A stretch of 64,000 bases of DNA from Bordetella holmesii ATCC 51541 (GTDB taxonomy: Bacteria > Pseudomonadota > Gammaproteobacteria > Burkholderiales > Burkholderiaceae_B), in assembly GCA_000612485.1 (NCBI GenBank), contig CP007494.1, positions 1,612,001 through 1,676,000 on the forward strand. Direction: 5' to 3'. The notes below the pieces were generated by a model. That model was not told the origin of the DNA, made no database searches, and worked only from the letters and a program-made list of their open reading frames with translations. This document shows positions 29,626 through 41,784 of the stretch, in pieces (position 1 is the stretch's first letter; the number at the start of each line of letters is the position of its first letter). Made by a program: the position numbers and the translations under genes.

Positions 29626-30096
29626 GTGAATCTGAACGCGACGATCTTCTTCCAGATGCTCGTGTTCTTCGTTCTGGGCTGGTTCACGATGAAATTCGTG
29701 TGGCCGCCCCTGACGAAGGCGATCGATGAGCGCCGCCAAAAAATCGCCGACGGCCTTGCCGCCGCCGAGAAAGGGAAAGCCGACCTGGCCCAGGCCCAAG
29801 CGCGCGTCAGTCTGATCGAGGCTTCTGCCAAATCTGAAACCCACGCGCGCATTGTCGACGCTGAGAAGCAAGCTGCCGGCCTGATTGATCAAGCCTGCCG
29901 CGAAGCCGAAGCCGAGCGTGCCCGTATCGTGGCCCAGGCCGCCCAGGACGCCGCTCAGGAAGTTCAGCGTGCCCGTGATGCCCTGCGCGACGAAGTCGCC
30001 GCGCTGGCCGTCAAGGGTGCCGAACAGATCCTCAAACGCGAGGTGGACGCCCGCGCCCATGCCGAGCTGCTCACCCAGCTCAAGGCACAGCTTTAA
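29626..30096 (+). CDS. atpF: ATP synthase Fo subunit b
   Basis: Peripheral stalk subunit (156 aa). One N-terminal membrane helix ([19 protein letters not shown]) is followed by a long charged coiled coil rich in Ala, Glu and Lys, starting at [19 protein letters not shown]. Only one b-type gene is present, as in other non-photosynthetic proteobacteria. The gap before it (123 bases) holds the hairpin described separately. Confidence 0.97.
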   Translation: MNLNATIFFQMLVFFVLGWFTMKFVWPPLTKAIDERRQKIADGLAAAEKGKADLAQAQARVSLIEASAKSETHARIVDAEKQAAGLIDQACREAEAERARIVAQAAQDAAQEVQRARDALRDEVAALAVKGAEQILKREVDARAHAELLTQLKAQL

Positions 30097-30108
30097 TCCG
30101 GGAACGTC

Positions 30109-30648
30109 ATGGCTGAACTTTCCACTGTTGCCCGCCCCTACGCCGAAGCGTTGTTCGGCGCTGCGCGCGACGACAAGGCTGGCCTGGCCGCTTGGGCCGA
30201 GCTTCTCGGCGAACTGGCCCAGCTTGCCGCCAACCCCGATGTGCGCGAGGCGATGACCGATCCGCGCCTGGACGACGCACAGCGTGGCCAGGTGTTTACC
30301 AGCTTGATCAAATCGCCGCTGCCGCAGGCCGTGCGCAATTTCATCGACCTGCTGGTACAGAACGACCGGCTGCTGCTGCTGCCCATCATCGCCACGCAAT
30401 TTGTCGATCTGAAAAATCGTCATGAGGGCACGGCGCAGGCGGAAATTACCAGCGCGTTCGAAATGAGTGATGCTCAGGTCAACGAGCTGATCGCCGCGCT
30501 CGAAGTCAAATTCGGTCTCAAGCTCAAGCCGCATGTCACCGTCGATCAGTCCCTGATCGGCGGCGTGCGCGTGGCCGTCGGAGACCAGGTGCTCGATACT
30601 TCCGTGAAAGCCCAACTGGCCCGCTTGCGCGATACGCTGGCCGCCTGA
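30109..30648 (+). CDS. atpH: ATP synthase F1 subunit delta
   Basis: Stalk subunit (179 aa) that ties b to the alpha-beta head. An N-terminal helical bundle starts [15 protein letters not shown]. The C-terminal domain ends in the family signature [19 protein letters not shown] followed by [11 protein letters not shown]. It lies 12 bases after atpF. Confidence 0.97.
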   Translation: MAELSTVARPYAEALFGAARDDKAGLAAWAELLGELAQLAANPDVREAMTDPRLDDAQRGQVFTSLIKSPLPQAVRNFIDLLVQNDRLLLLPIIATQFVDLKNRHEGTAQAEITSAFEMSDAQVNELIAALEVKFGLKLKPHVTVDQSLIGGVRVAVGDQVLDTSVKAQLARLRDTLAA

Positions 30649-30685
30649 CAAGGCACGCGAGACTAACAGGATTCCAGGAGTCAAT

Positions 30686-32227
30686 ATGCAACTCAATCCC
30701 TCCGAGATCAGCGAACTGCTCAAGAGCCGCATCGAGGGCCTGGGCGCTTCGACTGATGTTCGTACCCAAGGTACCGTCGTCTCTGTGACCGACGGTATTA
30801 CCCGCATTCACGGTCTGTCCGACGTGATGCAGGGCGAAATGCTCGAATTTCCCAACAATGTTTTCGGTCTGGCTCTGAACCTCGAGCGCGACTCGGTCGG
30901 CGCCGTGATTCTGGGCGACTACACCGGCGTGTCCGAAGGTGACCAGGTCAAGACCACCGGCCGCATTCTCGAAGTGCCGGTCGGCCCCGCGCTCAAGGGC
31001 CGCGTGGTCAACACGCTCGGTCTGCCTATCGATGGCAAGGGTCCGATCAACACGACGGAAACCGACATCATCGAAAAAGTGGCGCCTGGCGTTATCGCCC
31101 GTCGCTCGGTGTCGCAGCCGCTGCAAACCGGTATCAAGGCTATCGATTCGATGGTTCCGATCGGTCGTGGCCAGCGCGAGCTGATCATTGGCGACCGCCA
31201 GACCGGCAAGACGGCCGTTGCCGTCGACACCATCATCAGCCAGAAGGGCAAGGGCGTCACCTGCGTGTACGTCGCCATCGGCCAGAAGGCATCGACCATC
31301 AACAACGTCGTGCGCAAGCTCGAAGAGCACGGCGCGATGGAATACACCATCGTCGTGGCCGCTTCGGCCTCCGACTCGGCAGCCATGCAGTACCTGGCCG
31401 CCTACGCCGGTTGCACGATGGGCGAGTACTTCCGTGATCGTGGCGAAGACGCCCTGATCATTTATGACGATCTGACCAAGCAAGCCTGGGCCTATCGCCA
31501 GGTCTCGCTGCTGCTGCGCCGTCCGCCGGGCCGCGAAGCCTATCCGGGCGACGTGTTCTACCTGCACTCGCGTCTGCTCGAACGTGCCGCTCGTGTCAAC
31601 GAAGAGTACGTCGAGAAGTTCACCAACGGTGCCGTCAAGGGCAAGACCGGCTCGCTGACCGCGCTGCCGATCATCGAAACCCAGGCCGGCGACGTTTCCG
31701 CCTTCGTTCCGACCAACGTGATCTCGATCACCGATGGCCAGATCTTCCTGGAAACCGACCTGTTCAACGCCGGTGTCCGTCCCGCTATCAACGCCGGTAT
31801 CTCGGTGTCCCGTGTGGGCGGTGCCGCTCAGACCAAGGTCGTCAAGAAGCTGTCGGGCGGTATCCGTACCGACCTGGCGCAGTACCGTGAACTGGCCGCC
31901 TTCGCGCAGTTCGCCTCCGATCTGGACGACGCTACGCGTCGCCAGCTCGAGCGCGGCAAGCGTGTGGTCGAACTGCTCAAGCAGCCGCAGTATCAGCCGC
32001 TGCAAGTGTGGGAACTGGCCGTTTCGCTGTTCACCGTGAACAACGGTTACCTGGATGATGTGGACGTGGCCCAAGTGCTGTCCTTCGAGAAGTCCTTCAA
32101 GGACCTGCTCAAGGCCAAGCATGCTGCCATGATCCAGCGCATCGAGGACACCAAGGAACTGTCCAAGGACGACGAGGCCGAATTGGCCGCAGCTGTCCAG
32201 GATTTCAAGAAGCACGGTGCTTTTTAA
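30686..32227 (+). CDS. atpA: ATP synthase F1 subunit alpha
   Basis: Non-catalytic nucleotide-binding subunit (513 aa). The Walker A motif is [13 protein letters not shown] near residue 170. The signature [17 protein letters not shown] lies near residue 370 and includes the Arg that reaches into the catalytic site. AGGAG lies before the ATG at 30686. The 3' intergenic gap holds a clear hairpin. Confidence 0.98.
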   Translation: MQLNPSEISELLKSRIEGLGASTDVRTQGTVVSVTDGITRIHGLSDVMQGEMLEFPNNVFGLALNLERDSVGAVILGDYTGVSEGDQVKTTGRILEVPVGPALKGRVVNTLGLPIDGKGPINTTETDIIEKVAPGVIARRSVSQPLQTGIKAIDSMVPIGRGQRELIIGDRQTGKTAVAVDTIISQKGKGVTCVYVAIGQKASTINNVVRKLEEHGAMEYTIVVAASASDSAAMQYLAAYAGCTMGEYFRDRGEDALIIYDDLTKQAWAYRQVSLLLRRPPGREAYPGDVFYLHSRLLERAARVNEEYVEKFTNGAVKGKTGSLTALPIIETQAGDVSAFVPTNVISITDGQIFLETDLFNAGVRPAINAGISVSRVGGAAQTKVVKKLSGGIRTDLAQYRELAAFAQFASDLDDATRRQLERGKRVVELLKQPQYQPLQVWELAVSLFTVNNGYLDDVDVAQVLSFEKSFKDLLKAKHAAMIQRIEDTKELSKDDEAELAAAVQDFKKHGAF

Positions 32228-32240
32228 GGCAAGTTCTGGC

Positions 32241-32267
32241 GTAGAGATGGGTTAACACCCATCCTAC
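32241..32267 (+). other. Hairpin between atpA and atpG
   Basis: GATGGGT-TAAC-ACCCATC (7 bp), extended outward by GTAG and CTAC around one unpaired A. It lies 13 bases after the atpA stop. There is no T run, so it probably does not terminate; processing or message stability is a more likely role. Inferred. Confidence 0.5.
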
Positions 32268-32324
32268 GGTAGGGCGGGCGAGGCCAGTGGCCGGACCCGC
32301 CAGCCGTCTCAACAGGAAAGCGCA

Positions 32325-34668
<2,344 letters not shown>

Positions 34669-34677
34669 GGAACCATT

Positions 34678-35103
34678 ATGGCAACCCTGCATGTTGATGT
34701 GGTCAGCGCAGAGGAAGCGATCTTTGCCGATGAGGCGAAGTTCGTGGTGCTGCCTGGCGAGTCGGGTGAACTGGGCATTCTGCCCGGGCACACCCCGCTC
34801 ATTTCGCGCATCCGCCCCGGGACGGTCAAGATCGTCCGTGCCGACGAAGGCGAGGAAAACATCTTCGTCGCCGGGGGCATTCTGGAAGTGCAGCCCGGCA
34901 GCGTGACCGTGTTGGCCGATACGGCCATCCGGGCGGCTGACCTGGACGAAGCCCGTGCCCTGGCTGCGCGCGAGAAGGCCGAGGAGGCCTTGCGCAATGC
35001 CAAGGACCGCGAGGACATCGCCGTCGTCGAGGCGGAGCTGGCCATGCTGGCAGCTCAGGCCGCAGCGGCCCGCCGCCTGCGCAACGGCCGCAATTCGCAC
35101 TAA
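34678..35103 (+). CDS. atpC: ATP synthase F1 subunit epsilon
   Basis: Rotor and regulatory subunit (141 aa). The N-terminal beta sandwich shows [19 protein letters not shown], and the C-terminal part is a pair of inhibitory helices rich in Ala, Arg and Glu ([16 protein letters not shown]). It is the last gene of the operon and is followed by a strong terminator. Confidence 0.97.
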   Translation: MATLHVDVVSAEEAIFADEAKFVVLPGESGELGILPGHTPLISRIRPGTVKIVRADEGEENIFVAGGILEVQPGSVTVLADTAIRAADLDEARALAAREKAEEALRNAKDREDIAVVEAELAMLAAQAAAARRLRNGRNSH

Positions 35104-35123
35104 GCACTGCGCGAACGGCAAGC

Positions 35124-35151
35124 AAAACAGCGACCTTCGGGTCGCTGTTTT
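35124..35151 (+). terminator. atp operon terminator
   Basis: A perfect 12-bp stem beginning AAAACAGCGACC and closed by a TTCG tetraloop (35136-35139), with its T-rich 3' arm running on as TTTTGTTTTG. It lies 20 bases after the atpC stop. The A-rich 5' arm would let it act in both directions. Confidence 0.93.
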
Positions 35152-35576
35152 GTTTTGACGCAGATTGTGGTGCTTCGAACTTGTCTCGCGCAGTTGCCGC
35201 AATGCGGCGTTATCGCCTATCGCTTGGCCGAAGAAGTCGCGTAGCCTCTTTGTTCCCGTACGAGAGAGGAGTTGCGATGCGTGAAACTTACGATTGCGCC
35301 TTGGTATTGGTGCCTGGGCATGGCGCGTGGCTGCACGACTGGATGCAGAATGTGCAGCGGCATGGTCTGCGCGGCGGCTATCCGCGCCTGTTCCCGCAGG
35401 AGCCCGCCGTCTCGCCTGGCGTATGCGATCCTTCCTGGCTGGCATCGGCGGCGTTGAGCTTGCGCCGTTTCGATGCCTGCCTGCTGCCCGTGGAGTCTGC
35501 CACCCTGCCCTGGGTGCGCACGGCGCTGGCAACTGCCAGCCAGCAGCTTCAGACCCCGGTGCTGGCGCTGGCTAGC

Positions 35577-36617
35577 TGTGAAGATTCAATAGGTTGTATG
35601 CATGGTTCATCCGAACCGGATTTGAGAAACTGGAAATCGCCAACCCCCAGTTCACTCAAGGAGCCCGGCCGGATGAACACCCATAAGCATGCCCGATTGA
35701 CCTTCCTACGTCGCCTCGAAATGGTCCAGCAATTGATCGCCCATCAAGTTTGTGTGCCTGAAGCGGCCCGCGCCTATGGGGTCACCGCGCCGACTGTGCG
35801 CAAATGGCTGGGCCGCTTCCTGGCTCAGGGCCAGGCGGGCTTGGCCGATGCGTCCTCGCGCCCGACGGTCTCGCCCCGAGCGATTGCGCCGGCCAAGGCG
35901 CTGGCTATCGTGGAGCTGCGCCGCAAGCGGCTGACCCAAGCGCGCATCGCCCAGGCGCTGGGCGTGTCAGCCAGCACCGTCAGCCGCGTCCTGGCCCGCG
36001 CCGGTCTGTCGCACCTGGCCGACCTGGAGCCGGCCGAGCCGGTGGTGCGCTACGAGCATCAGGCCCCGGCGATCTGCTGCACATCGACATCAAGAAGCTG
36101 GGACGTATCCAGCGCCCTGGCCACCGGGTCACGGGCAACCGACGCGATACCGTTGAGGGGGCCGGCTGGGACTTCGTCTTCGTGGCCATCGATGACCACG
36201 CCCGCGTGGCCTTCACCGACATCCACCCCGACGAGCGCTTCCCCAGCGCCGTCCAGTTCCTCAAGGACGCAGTGGCCTACTACCAGCGCCTGGGCGTGAC
36301 CATCCAGCGCTTGCTCACCGACAATGGCTCGGCCTTTCGCAGCCGCGCCTTCGCCGCGCTGTGCCATGAGCTGGGCATCAAGCACCGCTTTACCCGACCT
36401 TACCGCCCACAGACCAATGGCAAGGCCGAACGCTTCATCCAGTCGGCCTTGCGTGAGTGGGCTTACGCTCACACCTACCAGAACTCCCAACACCGAGCCG
36501 ATGCCATGAAATCCTGGCTACACCACTACAACTGGCATCGACCCCACCAAGGCATCGGGCGCGCTGTACCCATCTCCAGACTCAACCTGGACGAATACAA
36601 CCTATTGACAGTTCACA
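35577..36617 (+). mobile_element. IS481, copy 1 (1,041 bp, transposase frameshifted)
   Basis: The left end TGTGAAGATTCAATAGGTTG and the right end (reverse complement TGTGAACTGTCAATAGGTTG) are imperfect inverted repeats. The element is 2 bases shorter than copy 2. One C is missing from a C run upstream of the transposase (five against six), and one from a C run inside it near 36065 (four against five). The second loss breaks the transposase. Otherwise the two copies are almost identical. Confidence 0.93.
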
Positions 36618-36622
36618 GCTAG
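35673..36622 (+). pseudogene. IS481 transposase, copy 1, frameshifted
   Basis: Same protein as copy 2 for the first 130 residues or so (MNTHKHARLTFLRRLEMVQQ...), then out of frame after YEHQAP because one C is missing near 36065. The rest of the DDE domain continues in another frame to the stop at 36622. The upstream frame of the disrupted regulator is open into this transposase, giving a fused frame from 35277. The N-terminal HTH region alone could still be made. Confidence 0.9.
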
Positions 36623-36623
36623 C

Positions 36624-37666
36624 TGTGAAGATTCAATAGGTTGTATGCATGGTTCATCCGAACCGGATTTGAGAAACTGGAAATCGCCAACCCCCCAGTT
36701 CACTCAAGGAGCCCGGCCGGATGAACACCCATAAGCATGCCCGATTGACCTTCCTACGTCGCCTCGAAATGGTCCAGCAATTGATCGCCCATCAAGTTTG
36801 TGTGCCTGAAGCGGCCCGCGCCTATGGGGTCACCGCGCCGACTGTGCGCAAATGGCTGGGCCGCTTTCTGGCTCAGGGCCAGGCGGGCTTGGCCGATGCG
36901 TCCTCGCGCCCGACGGTCTCGCCCCGAGCGATTGCGCCGGCCAAGGCGCTGGCTATCGTGGAGCTGCGCCGCAAGCGGCTGACCCAAGCGCGCATCGCCC
37001 AGGCGCTGGGCGTGTCAGCCAGCACCGTCAGCCGCGTCCTGGCCCGCGCCGGTCTGTCGCACCTGGCCGACCTGGAGCCGGCCGAGCCGGTGGTGCGCTA
37101 CGAGCATCAGGCCCCCGGCGATCTGCTGCACATCGACATCAAGAAGCTGGGACGTATCCAGCGCCCTGGCCACCGGGTCACGGGCAACCGACGCGATACC
37201 GTTGAGGGGGCCGGCTGGGACTTCGTCTTCGTGGCCATCGATGACCACGCCCGCGTGGCCTTCACCGACATCCACCCCGACGAGCGCTTCCCCAGCGCCG
37301 TCCAGTTCCTCAAGGACGCAGTGGCCTACTACCAGCGCCTGGGCGTGACCATCCAGCGCTTGCTCACCGACAATGGCTCGGCCTTTCGCAGCCGCGCCTT
37401 CGCCGCGCTGTGCCATGAGCTGGGCATCAAGCGCCGCTTTACCCGACCTTACCGCCCACAGACCAATGGCAAGGCCGAACGCTTCATCCAGTCGGCCTTG
37501 CGTGAGTGGGCTTACGCTCACACCTACCAGAACTCCCAACACCGAGCCGATGCCATGAAATCCTGGCTACACCACTACAACTGGCATCGACCCCACCAAG
37601 GCATCGGGCGCGCTGTACCCATCTCCAGACTCAACCTGGACGAATACAACCTATTGACAGTTCACA
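36624..37666 (+). mobile_element. IS481, copy 2 (1,043 bp, intact)
   Basis: Full-length element with the same inverted ends as copy 1, in direct tandem with it and separated by one GCTAGC. The length of 1,043 bp and the transposase sequence agree with the IS481 I remember from B. pertussis and B. holmesii. A database comparison would confirm the identity and show how many copies the genome holds. Confidence 0.93.
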
Positions 37667-37671
37667 GCTAG
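36721..37671 (+). CDS. IS481-family transposase (copy 2, intact)
   Basis: DDE transposase (316 aa). An N-terminal HTH region (CVPEAARAYGVTAPTVRKWL) and a second HTH (ARIAQALGVSASTVSRVL) bind the ends. The rve-type catalytic core shows HIDIKKLGR (first Asp), LLTDNGSAF (second Asp) and the Glu in RPYRPQTNGKAERFIQS. AAGGAG lies before the ATG. The last codon and the TAG stop lie partly outside the element, in the flanking GCTAGC. Confidence 0.96.
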   Translation: MNTHKHARLTFLRRLEMVQQLIAHQVCVPEAARAYGVTAPTVRKWLGRFLAQGQAGLADASSRPTVSPRAIAPAKALAIVELRRKRLTQARIAQALGVSASTVSRVLARAGLSHLADLEPAEPVVRYEHQAPGDLLHIDIKKLGRIQRPGHRVTGNRRDTVEGAGWDFVFVAIDDHARVAFTDIHPDERFPSAVQFLKDAVAYYQRLGVTIQRLLTDNGSAFRSRAFAALCHELGIKRRFTRPYRPQTNGKAERFIQSALREWAYAHTYQNSQHRADAMKSWLHHYNWHRPHQGIGRAVPISRLNLDEYNLLTVHS

Positions 37672-38216
37672 CGAGGTCGGCAGCATCGCCTTGCGCGATC
37701 TGCTGCCACTGGGGCTGGATGATTTTCTCCGGCCCGATTCGGCCGAAGAGCTGCGCCTGCGTATTGCGTTGGCCTGCCGTCGGCGCACCCGTGCCGCCAC
37801 GCCCGCGCTGGAACCCGAAGAGGCCTGGGTCTACGATGTGCGGCGGGGCCAGTTTCAGGATGCCTCGACGCTGAGCGAGCCCGCCGAGCCCCTGGGCGGC
37901 GTCGAGGCCTCGTTGCTCGACACTCCGTTTGGTGCGGCCAAGGCCCGGGTCGTCGGCCATTTCGAACGGACCTATCTGTACTGCAGTCTGGCACGCTATG
38001 AGGGCAACGTCACTCAGGCGGCGCGGGCGGCAGCCAAGCACCGCCGTGCATTCTGGGCTCTGATGCGCAAGCACCGTATTCAGGCCGCGCCCTATCGCGA
38101 ACAGGCGCGCGAGCAGCGCCCGCGCGCCAGCTAGCGAACGCCAGACTTGCGGCCGCGCAAGGCATGCCGTCGAGGGGGCGTTAAAATCATGCGCCGCCCA
38201 TCATCCTAGGAAAGCC

Positions 38217-39290
38217 GTGTCCCCTGCCCTGAAGAACGATGTGTTCCTGCGCGCCCTGCTGCGCGAGCCTGTGCCCTACACGCCGATCTGGCTGATGCGT
38301 CAGGCGGGCCGCTACTTGCCCGAGTATCGCGCCACCCGGGCCAAGGCGGGATCCTTCATGGCTTTGGCCCGTAATACGGCCTATGCCACTGAGGTGACAT
38401 TGCAGCCTCTGGCCCGGTTCGAGCTGGATGCGGCGATTCTGTTCTCGGATATTCTGACCGTACCGGACGCCATGGGCCTGGGCCTGGATTTCGCCATCGG
38501 TGAAGGGCCCCGCTTTGCGCATCCCATCCGTGACGAGGCGGATGTTGTCCGCCTGGCCGTGCCGGACATGGAGAAGCTGCGCTATGTCTTTGATGCGGTC
38601 GGCAGCATACGGCGCGAACTCGACGGCCGCGTGCCGTTGATCGGCTTTGCCGGCAGTCCGTGGACGATCGCCTGCTATATGGTCGAGGGCAAGGGTAGCG
38701 ATGACTACCGTCAGATCAAGACGCTGCTGTATTCGCGTCCTGATCTGCTGCATCGCATCCTGGAGGTCAACGCCGAGGCCACGACCCGCTACCTCAATCA
38801 GCAGATTGAAGCAGGTGCGCAGGCCGTGATGATTTTCGACAGTTGGGGTGGCGTGCTTGCCGACGGGCTGTATCAGACGTTTTCGCTTGCCTACACACGC
38901 AAAGTCATCGCCGGATTGCATCGTGAGCATGACGGACACCGTGTTCCGGTGATTGCCTTTACCAAGGGTGGTGGCATGTGGCTGGAAGAGATCGCTTCCA
39001 GTGGGTGCGATGCGGTGGGGCTGGATTGGACGGTCAATCTGGGGCAGGCCCGCCGGCGGGTGGATGACAGGGTGGCGTTGCAGGGCAATCTGGACCCCAT
39101 GACGCTCTTCGGCACCACCGAGACCATACGCGCGCAGGCGCGTCGCACGCTGGATGCTTTTGGGCCGGTTGGCCGGGGTGGCCACGTCTTCAATCTGGGA
39201 CATGGCATCTCGCAGTTCACCCCGCCCGAAGCCGTCGCGGAACTGGTCGACGAAGTGCACCAATACAGCCGGGCCTTGCATGCTAAGTGA
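38217..39290 (+). CDS. hemE: Uroporphyrinogen decarboxylase
   Basis: Haem pathway enzyme (357 aa) that removes four carboxyl groups from uroporphyrinogen III. Substrate-site motifs are intact: [16 protein letters not shown] near residue 25 (binding arginines), [15 protein letters not shown] (catalytic Asp) and [17 protein letters not shown] accept GTG 38217 because AGGAAAG lies upstream and the protein then starts [16 protein letters not shown]. The upstream neighbour is the IS-disrupted regulator. Confidence 0.97.
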   Translation: MSPALKNDVFLRALLREPVPYTPIWLMRQAGRYLPEYRATRAKAGSFMALARNTAYATEVTLQPLARFELDAAILFSDILTVPDAMGLGLDFAIGEGPRFAHPIRDEADVVRLAVPDMEKLRYVFDAVGSIRRELDGRVPLIGFAGSPWTIACYMVEGKGSDDYRQIKTLLYSRPDLLHRILEVNAEATTRYLNQQIEAGAQAVMIFDSWGGVLADGLYQTFSLAYTRKVIAGLHREHDGHRVPVIAFTKGGGMWLEEIASSGCDAVGLDWTVNLGQARRRVDDRVALQGNLDPMTLFGTTETIRAQARRTLDAFGPVGRGGHVFNLGHGISQFTPPEAVAELVDEVHQYSRALHAK

Positions 39291-39678
39291 GTGACCGCTT
39301 GCGTCAAAAACAGCATTCTCGGCCTGTCTTCGGTTTGAGTTGTGCACAGCAATGACAGCGATGGGGAAGACCCGAAATTTCTCGTCACGGCTGTGTAAAA
39401 ATCATATAAGCCAATGAATTTAAATGATAATTTCATTGCGTCCCACGGGCTTGCCAAGCAGGCCAGGCCTGTGGCAGATCGGTCTGATCGAATTGTTGTG
39501 CCTTTTTCCCCAAAGTTATCCACAGTCTGGAAAATTTCTCATCAATCCCCTGGGCCGGTGTGCTGCTTAGCTTCATCTTCCAGAATCCACTTTAAGTTGG
39601 GGTCCCGCTTGAGCCAGTGTTTCGTCCGGCGCTGTCCGGTCTCTGACAGTGGTCGGACGCGCCCGGTCAGCGCACACC
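39291..39678. other. AT-rich intergenic region with DnaA-box-like sites, between hemE and priA
   Basis: About 390 bases without a convincing gene, and visibly richer in A and T than the surroundings, especially 39375-39440. It holds a perfect consensus DnaA box TTATCCACA (39516-39524) and a related TTGTGCACA near 39343. An inverted repeat CAATGAA...TTCATTG (39412-39438) flanks a TGATAAT core. Frames in this stretch match nothing I know. It probably carries the priA promoter. Confidence 0.55.
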
Positions 39679-41742
39679 ATGCTTGAGCCCAGATGGGTCC
39701 GGGTTGCCCTGGACGTGCCGCTGCCCGGACCATTCGACTATCGGGTGCCGGCCTCCCTGAGCGGCGAGGCGGTGCTCGAGCCGGGCAGCCGCGTCATCGT
39801 GCCTTTCGGCCGCCGCAAACTGATTGGCGTCGTCCTGGAGCTGCCCGAGCAGCCCGCCATCGACGCGGCGCAAGTGCGCGAAATTGAACAGGTCCTGCAG
39901 GACCTTCCCCCCTTGCCCGCCGACTGGATACGCCTGGCGCAATTTGCCGCCGAGTATTACCAGCGGCCGCTGGGTGAGGTCATGTTGCCGGTGCTGCCGC
40001 CTCCGTTGCGCAAGCCCTCTGCCTACCAGGGCAAGCGTTCGGGCGCCGGGCCAGTGGCGCGCCTGGATGCGCGTAAACCGCGCGCGGCCGCCTTGCCGGT
40101 TGCGCCAGATACCGCGCCCGCCCTGAACGACGCGCAAGCTGCGGCCGTCACCACGATCGGCAGCATCAGCGGTTTCAAGACCGTGCTGCTGCACGGTGTG
40201 ACCGGCAGCGGCAAGACGGAGGTCTATCTGCACGCCGCTCAAGCGGCGTTGGCCGCCGGCAGACAGGTGCTGCTGCTGGTGCCCGAAATCAACCTCACGC
40301 CCCAACTGGAGACGGCCTTGCGTGCCCGATTGGAGGCGTTGATCGGCCAGGACGGACTGGCGGTGCTGCACAGCGGGCTTTCCGACGGCGAACGACTGCA
40401 GGCATGGGCGCGGGTGCAGCGCGGTCAAGCACGAATGCTGCTGGGCACGCGCATGGCGATTTTTGCGCCCATGCCGGATTTGGGACTGATCGTGGTCGAT
40501 GAGGAGCATGACGCCTCTTACAAACAGCAAGAGGGATTGCGGTATTCGGCGCGCGATCTGGCGGTCTGGCGCGGGCACGAACGCCGTATTCCCGTCGTGT
40601 TGGGCTCAGCCACGCCGTCGCTGGAGAGCTGGCATCACGCCCAACGCGGCCAGTATCAACTGTTGACGTTGGCGCATCGCGCGCGCGCTGCCGAGCTGCC
40701 GCGTATGCGTCTGATCGATACACGGCGTTTGCCCATGAAGCACGGGCTGTCGCCGCAACTGATCGACGGAATCACCGAGCGCCTGGCGCGCGGCGAGCAG
40801 GCGCTGGTGTTTCTCAACCGGCGTGGTTATGCACCCGTATTGCACTGCGCGTCCTGCGGCTGGGTGACACATTGCCCGCGTTGCTCGGCCTTCACGGTGC
40901 TGCATCGAGGGGGGGCCAAGGGCGGTTATCGCCTGCATTGCCACCATTGTGGCTATCAGGGCCCGGTGCCACGTGCCTGCCCGGATTGCGGCGACCAGGA
41001 TCTGCAACCCATGGGGCGGGGCACACAACGTATTGAAGAGCATCTGGCCGAACTCTTTCCGCAGGCGCGCATAGCCCGCATCGACGCTGACAGTACGCGC
41101 CGCAAGGGTAGCGCGCAGGCGTTGTTTGCCTCGGTCCATGCGGGCGAGGTCGACATCCTCGTGGGCACTCAGATGGTCGCCAAGGGGCACGATTTTTCCC
41201 GACTCGGTCTGGTCGGGGTGCTGAACGCGGACTCGATGCTCTTTGCTCAGGATTTTCGGGCCCCGGAGCGTCTTTTCGCACAATTGATGCAGGTGGCCGG
41301 TCGTGCCGGGCGGCATGTGGGCGGCGGTGAGGTGCTCATCCAGACGGGCTACCCCGAACAGACGGTCTATCAAGCATTGATCCGGCATGATTACGCGGGT
41401 TTTGCCCGCCATTCCCTCGAAGAGCGGGAGGTCACGGGGCTGCCGCCTTTTGCCTACCAGGCGCTGCTGACCTCGGAAGCGCGCGAAGTCGCTCAGGCGC
41501 TGGAGTTTCTGCAGGCGGCCCGGCAGGCCGGCGAGAGCTTGAGTACGGCGATTACACTCTACGATCCGGTGCCGTTACGCATTGTGCGCGTTGCCAATGT
41601 GGAACGTGCCCAGTTGCTGGTGGAAAGTGCCAGCCGCCCCGTGCTGCAGGCTTTTCTGCCGTACTGGCTCGACGCGATCGCACCGTTGGCCGCGCGCCTG
41701 CGCGCGCGCTGGCAACTGGAGGTTGACCCTCTGGAGATTTGA
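39679..41742 (+). CDS. priA: Primosomal replication protein N' (PriA helicase)
   Basis: 3'-to-5' helicase (687 aa) that restarts stalled forks. An N-terminal DNA-binding domain (ALDVPLPGPFDYRVP) is followed by Walker A GVTGSGKTEVYLHA, the DEEHDASYK box, and zinc-binding cysteines in CASCGWVTHCPRC and CHHCGYQGPVPRACPDCG. Helicase motifs V and VI follow (LVGTQMVAKGHDF, QVAGRAGRH). ATG 39679 gives MLEPRWVRVALDVP. rep lies 42 bases downstream. Confidence 0.97.
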   Translation: MLEPRWVRVALDVPLPGPFDYRVPASLSGEAVLEPGSRVIVPFGRRKLIGVVLELPEQPAIDAAQVREIEQVLQDLPPLPADWIRLAQFAAEYYQRPLGEVMLPVLPPPLRKPSAYQGKRSGAGPVARLDARKPRAAALPVAPDTAPALNDAQAAAVTTIGSISGFKTVLLHGVTGSGKTEVYLHAAQAALAAGRQVLLLVPEINLTPQLETALRARLEALIGQDGLAVLHSGLSDGERLQAWARVQRGQARMLLGTRMAIFAPMPDLGLIVVDEEHDASYKQQEGLRYSARDLAVWRGHERRIPVVLGSATPSLESWHHAQRGQYQLLTLAHRARAAELPRMRLIDTRRLPMKHGLSPQLIDGITERLARGEQALVFLNRRGYAPVLHCASCGWVTHCPRCSAFTVLHRGGAKGGYRLHCHHCGYQGPVPRACPDCGDQDLQPMGRGTQRIEEHLAELFPQARIARIDADSTRRKGSAQALFASVHAGEVDILVGTQMVAKGHDFSRLGLVGVLNADSMLFAQDFRAPERLFAQLMQVAGRAGRHVGGGEVLIQTGYPEQTVYQALIRHDYAGFARHSLEEREVTGLPPFAYQALLTSEAREVAQALEFLQAARQAGESLSTAITLYDPVPLRIVRVANVERAQLLVESASRPVLQAFLPYWLDAIAPLAARLRARWQLEVDPLEI

Positions 41743-41784
41743 CCCATTCGCGCGCGCTTGTCCTGACCTCCCACGTTGATATCC

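Larger units (their letters stand above)
35571..37672. repeat. Target-site hexamer GCTAGC present three times around the IS481 pair
   Basis: GCTAGC stands at 35571-35576, 36618-36623 and 37667-37672, that is before the first element, between the two, and after the second. IS481 is known to insert at NCTAGN with a 6-bp duplication. A single shared copy between the elements means the second element used the duplicated site at the edge of the first, or the pair arose by tandem amplification. Confidence 0.9.
35277..38134 (+). pseudogene. Fis-type regulator gene split by two tandem IS481 copies
   Basis: The gene starts at ATG 35277 behind GAGAGGAG (MRETYDCALVLVPGHG) and is cut after codon 100 at GCTAGC (35571-35576). 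Its second part resumes at 37673 in the same frame: EVGSIALRDLLPLGLDDFL, ending at 38134. Removing both elements and the two extra target copies restores one frame of 253 aa. The first 120 residues or so resemble a receiver-like domain without the usual aspartate motif. The end, [21 protein letters not shown], is a Fis-type helix-turn-helix. It is inactivated here. It lies between atpC and hemE. The target is unknown. Confidence 0.85.

Noticed and set aside
39291..39678. A chromosomal replication origin
   Set aside because: Only one perfect DnaA box and one weaker one are present, and none of the usual origin neighbours (dnaA, dnaN, rpmH, mnmG) is in the window.
39414..39733. Two open frames in the hemE-priA gap (one on each strand)
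   Set aside because: Neither has a ribosome site or a recognisable product; both run into priA or its promoter region.
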